Part shown: piece by piece, positions 35,905 to 39,376 of the stretch
Numbering within the stretch: position 1 is the first letter of the stretch
Layout of the letters: each line of letters starts with the position of its first letter
Assembly: GCA_028875075.1 (NCBI GenBank)
Contig: JAPPGF010000018.1
Span: 1 to 39,376, forward strand
DNA from: Gemmatimonadota bacterium
GTDB lineage: Bacteria > Gemmatimonadota > Gemmatimonadetes > Longimicrobiales > Gaopeijiaceae
Length of the DNA: 39,376 nt
Reading direction: 5' to 3'
Notes under the pieces: model-generated
Seen by the model: the letters and a program-made list of their open reading frames with translations, nothing else
Database searches by the model: none
What the model was told of the DNA's origin: nothing
Translations under genes and position numbers: made by a program

Positions 35905-36831
35905 CTAGACCGTGCGCGTACCCGCCCTCCGGAGGAGCGTGCGTATCTTTTCGACCGAGCGGGAGTCGACGGCTACCAGGGGCGGGCGAGGCATCCCCCC
36001 GGAGGCCCCGACGAGATCGAGCGCAGCCTTGACGCCCGGAACGCCCAGGCCGGCCACGACCTCTTTGTGGAGCGGCCCGATCCGTTCCTGGATCCTCCCG
36101 GCCTCCCTGTGGCGGCCCTCCCCGTGGAGCCGCGACAGCTCGGCCGTCTCGGCCGGAACGAGGTTCGCGACGCCCAGGATCCCGCCGTCGGCGCCCATCT
36201 CGAGCGCACCGTAGAGCTTCGCTCCGTTCCCGACGAGGACCCGGAACCCGTCGGCGACGGCGTCCAGGTGCTCGCCGAGCGCCGGGAGCTTCCCGCGGGA
36301 GTCCTTGATCCCGACGATCCCCGGGTGCCGGGAGAGTTGGGCGACGAGCGGGGTCGAGAGCTCGAGCGTGCTGCACGCGAGCGGGGCTTGGTAGAGGACG
36401 ACCGGGAGGGGAGAGCTGTCGGCGACGGCGCGGTAGTGGAGCGCCAGGAGCCGGTCGCTCATCTCGCTCCGGTAGTAGGCGGGAGGCTGGACGAGGACGG
36501 CGTCGGCGCCCGCCTCGGCCGCCTCGACGCTCAGGCGGACGGTCTCGCGCGTGGATTCGGCGCCCGTGCCGGCGATGACCAGGCGGCCGTCACCCACGAG
36601 TTCCGCGGCAGCGCGGATCGCCGCCTTCCGCTCGTCCGGAGCGAGAAGGGGCGCCTCCCCGGTCGTGCCCGCGACGACGAGCCCCTGCACGGGGGCGGCG
36701 AGTACACGCCTCAGGTTCGCGCGGAGCGCGATGACGTCGAGGTCGCCCGTGACCGGATCGAAGGGACTCGTCACGGGGACGAAGACCCCGGTGAGTGCGA
36801 GCGCCACGGACTCGGCTTGCGGTCCCGACAT
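35905..36831 (-). CDS. Dihydrodipicolinate-synthase-family aldolase/lyase
   Basis: A 308-aa class I aldolase of the DapA/NAL family. The GTTGE motif follows LVVAGTTGEAPLL, VQPPAYYRSE carries the partner-loop Tyr, VVLYQAPLACS gives the catalytic Tyr (family YNxP), and IVGIKDSRG the Schiff-base Lys. In true DapA the sequence after Tyr is usually YNVPxRT, so the pyruvate-side pocket differs here. A 4-hydroxy-2-oxoglutarate or keto-deoxy-sugar type reaction is as likely as lysine synthesis. The start is ATG 36831 with GAGGGGG upstream; the TTG just before it (36834) is unlikely. It is a single gene, with no lysine or sugar acid genes next to it. Confidence 0.88.
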   Translation of the reverse strand: MSGPQAESVALALTGVFVPVTSPFDPVTGDLDVIALRANLRRVLAAPVQGLVVAGTTGEAPLLAPDERKAAIRAAAELVGDGRLVIAGTGAESTRETVRLSVEAAEAGADAVLVQPPAYYRSEMSDRLLALHYRAVADSSPLPVVLYQAPLACSTLELSTPLVAQLSRHPGIVGIKDSRGKLPALGEHLDAVADGFRVLVGNGAKLYGALEMGADGGILGVANLVPAETAELSRLHGEGRHREAGRIQERIGPLHKEVVAGLGVPGVKAALDLVGASGGMPRPPLVAVDSRSVEKIRTLLRRAGTRTV

Positions 36832-36932
36832 CAAACCCCCTCTCTGAGCTTGCGGTCAGCGCACACGGAACGGCAGGCGACAGGGCGCCGCCACGAGGTC
36901 GGGCGCGAGCACGGCGGCGTAGACCGGCAGCG
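36832..36932. other. Upstream region of the DapA-family gene
   Basis: A roughly 100-base non-coding stretch carrying the gene's ribosome binding site next to 36832; no other element recognised. Confidence 0.4.
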
Positions 36933-37103
36933 GTGGTCCCCTACGACCTCGGCGTGCGCAACCCGGACGCCGGGAGCCCGACCGAGATGCCGCTGACGAC
37001 CACCCCGATCGGCGACCTGTTCACCGACGACAAGATCCTGAGCATGGCGCACGCTTTCCAGAAGGGGACGAACTGGCATTCGAGGAGGCCGGATATCGGG
37101 TAG
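36933..37103 (+). pseudogene. 3' fragment of an amidase-family gene
   Basis: A plus-strand frame ending at a TAG (37101-37103) reads VVPYDLGVRNPDAG, then FTDDKILSMAHAFQKGTNWHSRRPD. This matches the very end of amidase-signature enzymes, in which a LLxLAYAFEQAT helix is followed by HRRPP. The catalytic Ser-Ser-Lys region would lie some 300 codons upstream, where the DapA-family gene now is on the opposite strand. So only the tail survives. It is evidence of deletion or rearrangement at this junction. Confidence 0.55.
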
Positions 37104-37141
37104 GCAACGACCCCGTTCCGTGTCGACACAGGGAGGGCGAC

Positions 37142-38932
37142 TCAGGAACGTGCCGCTTCTCGGAGATCGACGTTCCCTCCTGCCAGCGGCAGGTTGCCGT
37201 TGTCCGGCAAGGCCTGTTGACCCTCCGTACTCAGAGCGAGACGGAAGGCCGCCAGGCTCTCGGAGATCCCGTCCCCGGCATGACGGAATTCCTCGGGGAT
37301 CGCGCGTTGGCGCGCCTCGGAACGCCGCAGTGCCTCCTGTCTGAAACTTTCTGCCACTCCCGCTGCCGCGTCAGACCCCCGTCCGGCTTCGTTGAACGAA
37401 GCCAACTCCGATTTCAGATACGACTTGAATTCCCGGAGAACGGTCTGCTGGCGTGTGAGCTTCTCGCAGTGATAACCCATGGCGGCCAGGCGGACTGCCA
37501 GCGGAAGCAACCGAGGATGGTCCCTGGAGACCCTGGCTATGTAGCGTGAGAACACCGGCAACTGGTCCGGCGTCAGGCGCCGTCGGATTCCCATGATGCC
37601 CAGATAGAGAAGGTGCTTGCTCACCGGTTTGTAGATGTGGGGTACCGGATTGAGGTTGTCCAGCAGTGCCAGACAGCGGTCGAAGTAGTTCTCCAGGGTC
37701 GAATCGTAGATGGTTCCGACGACCCGAAGGTACCCTTCCACGAGTGTCTGCGGATCCATCTCCGGCTTGAAGTTCAGGGCGGTCGCGTCGATTTCGACAG
37801 GTTTGTCCAACAATCGATTCTCGCGTTCCAGCCGGGCCCACAGGTTCGTTCCCTTGAGTGCGGTCAGCAACCCGACGAGCGCGATCGGAATCCCGGCCTC
37901 CTGGATGAACTCGATCTGGGCATCGAACGCGTTTTCGTCGTCATCATCGAGGCCCAGGATGAAGCCGCCCAGAACCATCATTCCCTTCTGCTGAATCCTG
38001 CGTACGGACGTGAGCAGGTAGTTCTCGTCGCGCGTGTCGAGATTCTGAGGCTTCTTCATCTTCCTGAGAGCTCTCGGATTGGGCGTCTCGATTCCCAGGA
38101 AGACGGCGTCGAAGCCGGCCTCGATCATGACGTCCATCAAGTCGTTCATCCGGACGAGATTGACACTCGCTTCGGTGAACAGCGAATAGGGATGGCCACG
38201 CTCCCTCTGCCATTCGGCGATCACCGGGAGGAGCCTCGAGACTTCGCGCTTGTTGCCGATGAAGTTGTCGTCGACCAGAAAGAGCGGACCCCGCCAGCCC
38301 AGCTCGTACAGCCGGTCGAACTCGGCCACCATCTGCTCCGGCGTTTTCGTTCGGGATACACGGCCGTACAGCTTCGTGATGTCGCAGAACTCGCAGTCGA
38401 AGGGGCATCCCCGCGAGAACTGCAGGCACATCGAGTGGTACTCCTTCATGTCGATGAGGTCGAAACGGGGCACTGGAGCCGTGCTCATGTCCGGCTTCTT
38501 CGGCGCGCGATAGACGGCCCGCGCGGTGCCGTTCTCCAGGTCGCGAAGGAAGGTCCGGAAGGTCTCCTCGACCTCATCGAGCACGAAGTGATCGATTCCC
38601 TCCATCTCTTCATGAAAGGTGGTGGGATGCGGCCCGCCGGCGATGACCGGAACCTGCGCGCGGTTGCAGCGCTCGACGACCTGCTCGAGTGAGGGACGCT
38701 GCGGAATCATGGTCGACGTGAAGGCCAGATCCGCCCACTCCAGGTCGGCGTCCTCGAGCGCAGTCACGTTGAGATCGACCACACGCAAGTTGTACCGGGA
38801 TGGAAACATCGCGGCGACGGTGAGCAGGCCGAGTGGAGGGAATGCCGCCTTGATGCCCAGGAGATCCAGGGCGTAGTTGTTGCCCCAGTAGGTGGGGGGG
38901 TGCTTCGGGTAGACGAGGAGGGCGTTCGGCAT
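37142..38932 (-). CDS. B12-binding radical SAM protein (DUF4070-type)
   Basis: A 596-aa cobalamin-dependent radical SAM enzyme. Residues 1-140 form the B12-binding Rossmann domain (LLVYPKHPPTYWG, then PPLGLLTVAAMFP and VIAGGPHPT). The [4Fe-4S] motif is in FSRGCPFDCEFCDI with Cys176, Cys180 and Cys183, followed by LFLVDDNFIGNK and GGFILGLD, and a DUF4070-like C-terminal part from about 380. This layout includes hopanoid C-2 methylase HpnP and many methyltransferases acting on unactivated carbons; I cannot tell which. The sulfotransferase gene's TGA overlaps the GTG at 38944. I prefer ATG at 38932 because it begins MPNALLVYP. Coupling to the sulfotransferase gene suggests a shared pathway. Confidence 0.9.
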   Translation of the reverse strand: MPNALLVYPKHPPTYWGNNYALDLLGIKAAFPPLGLLTVAAMFPSRYNLRVVDLNVTALEDADLEWADLAFTSTMIPQRPSLEQVVERCNRAQVPVIAGGPHPTTFHEEMEGIDHFVLDEVEETFRTFLRDLENGTARAVYRAPKKPDMSTAPVPRFDLIDMKEYHSMCLQFSRGCPFDCEFCDITKLYGRVSRTKTPEQMVAEFDRLYELGWRGPLFLVDDNFIGNKREVSRLLPVIAEWQRERGHPYSLFTEASVNLVRMNDLMDVMIEAGFDAVFLGIETPNPRALRKMKKPQNLDTRDENYLLTSVRRIQQKGMMVLGGFILGLDDDDENAFDAQIEFIQEAGIPIALVGLLTALKGTNLWARLERENRLLDKPVEIDATALNFKPEMDPQTLVEGYLRVVGTIYDSTLENYFDRCLALLDNLNPVPHIYKPVSKHLLYLGIMGIRRRLTPDQLPVFSRYIARVSRDHPRLLPLAVRLAAMGYHCEKLTRQQTVLREFKSYLKSELASFNEAGRGSDAAAGVAESFRQEALRRSEARQRAIPEEFRHAGDGISESLAAFRLALSTEGQQALPDNGNLPLAGGNVDLREAARS

Positions 38933-38940
38933 GGCCCGGC

Positions 38941-39376
38941 TCACGAAACTGGCGCCGCGCCGACCCGGTTCGCGACGAACTCGCGGTAGTCGGCGAATGC
39001 GGCGTTCACCCCGTCGCGGGTCAGGCCGTAGTCTGCGATACCGTACATGTGCCGCCTCTCCGCGCGCCGTCGCTCCTCCTGGTTCCAGAACCAGGCCTTC
39101 ATCGCTTCAATCGATTCCGGGTCCATCGACCAGCCAAACCGACGATGGATGTCAACGACAACCGCGATGGGGTCGCGGATCAGGTCGTAGAAGCTCACGT
39201 CGTGCCAGCGGTGTTCCAGCTCGGGGTGCGACCGCCGAAATCCAATCGCCCGGTCAAGCATGCGACTCATCGCTTTCAGTTGCTCGGTACCGAGCAACTG
39301 GCGGGGGCGCGGCTCGCTGATGTCCGACCGGAAGCGCTCCACCAGACTGCACCAGGACCCCATGAATTCGACGGGT
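38941..39376 (-). CDS. Sulfotransferase, C-terminal part (gene continues past the window)
   Basis: The last 145 codons of a sulfotransferase. The visible part begins at the 3'-phosphate motif region ([14 protein letters not shown]) and then runs MSRMLDRAIGF, DVSFYDLIRDP, QEERRRAERRHMYGI and GLTRDGVNAAFADYREFV. It aligns without gaps, residue for residue in most places, with the C-terminus of the reductase-sulfotransferase at 20415-22928. The PAPS 5' loop is outside the window. Whether this copy is also fused to a thioester reductase cannot be seen. It is directly followed, with stop/start overlap or near-overlap, by the radical SAM gene. Confidence 0.85.
   Translation of the reverse strand, partial: PVEFMGSWCSLVERFRSDISEPRPRQLLGTEQLKAMSRMLDRAIGFRRSHPELEHRWHDVSFYDLIRDPIAVVVDIHRRFGWSMDPESIEAMKAWFWNQEERRRAERRHMYGIADYGLTRDGVNAAFADYREFVANRVGAAPVS

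Noticed and set aside
16982..38932. Hopanoid pathway suggested by an HpnB-like glycosyltransferase and an HpnP-like radical SAM enzyme
   Set aside because: They lie 19 kb apart, no squalene-hopene cyclase or other hpn gene is present, and both families have many other functions.

Overview
The window is about 39 kb of mostly G+C-rich bacterial DNA with at least 26 supportable genes on both strands. There is no rRNA, tRNA, CRISPR array or complete insertion sequence that I can see. Secreted ankyrin-repeat, NHL-propeller, DUF4377 and cyclase-family lipoproteins sit among a NirK nitrite reductase, a polyketide synthase and radical SAM genes. This mix suggests an environmental Gram-negative from a Gemmatimonadota- or Acidobacteriota-like lineage. 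That placement is an impression from gene style, not a phylogenetic result.

Layout. 1-5 kb (+ strand): secreted ankyrin-repeat protein, exported creatininase-family protein of a divergent metal-site subgroup, a 600-base gap, and an organophosphate:phosphate antiporter-type (OPA) MFS transporter. 5.3-9.6 kb (+ strand): a compact four-gene island whose base composition is clearly lower in G+C than its surroundings. It encodes two different citrate-synthase-fold proteins, a CoA-acylating aldehyde dehydrogenase and a HAD-family hydrolase lacking the usual second aspartate, and ends in a perfect hairpin. I do not recognise this gene set as a described pathway. 9.7-20.3 kb: single genes and small groups, including an NHL-repeat lipoprotein, a decayed UspA fragment, a DsrE-like protein with a membrane protein, 1-Cys peroxiredoxin, TlpA-like lipoprotein, triple-DUF4377 lipoprotein (probably with an ATT start), another lipoprotein, a family 2 glycosyltransferase, OsmC, and a complete copper nitrite reductase.

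20.4-30.4 kb (- strand): a probable biosynthetic operon. It reads as a 93-aa helical protein, then a single-module highly reducing type I polyketide synthase (KS-AT-DH-ER-KR-ACP), then, overlapping its stop codon, a fusion of a thioester reductase with a sulfotransferase. The logic suggests a reduced polyketide or fatty chain released reductively as aldehyde or alcohol and sulfated by the same polypeptide. 31-39 kb: a dihydroflavonol-reductase-like SDR, a xanthine/uracil-type permease with a C-terminal ATPase-like domain, a cyclase-family lipoprotein, an SRPBCC protein, a DapA-family aldolase, a B12-binding radical SAM enzyme, and, running off the end, a second sulfotransferase closely resembling the C-terminus of the first. 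The repeat of the sulfotransferase and the radical SAM gene next to it suggest that the sulfated-metabolite locus may extend beyond the window.

Several gaps contain recognisable gene remnants (UspA, AHSA1/SRPBCC, beta-propeller, amidase). The most notable items are the citrate-synthase-like/aldehyde dehydrogenase island and the PKS with a reductase-sulfotransferase release protein.
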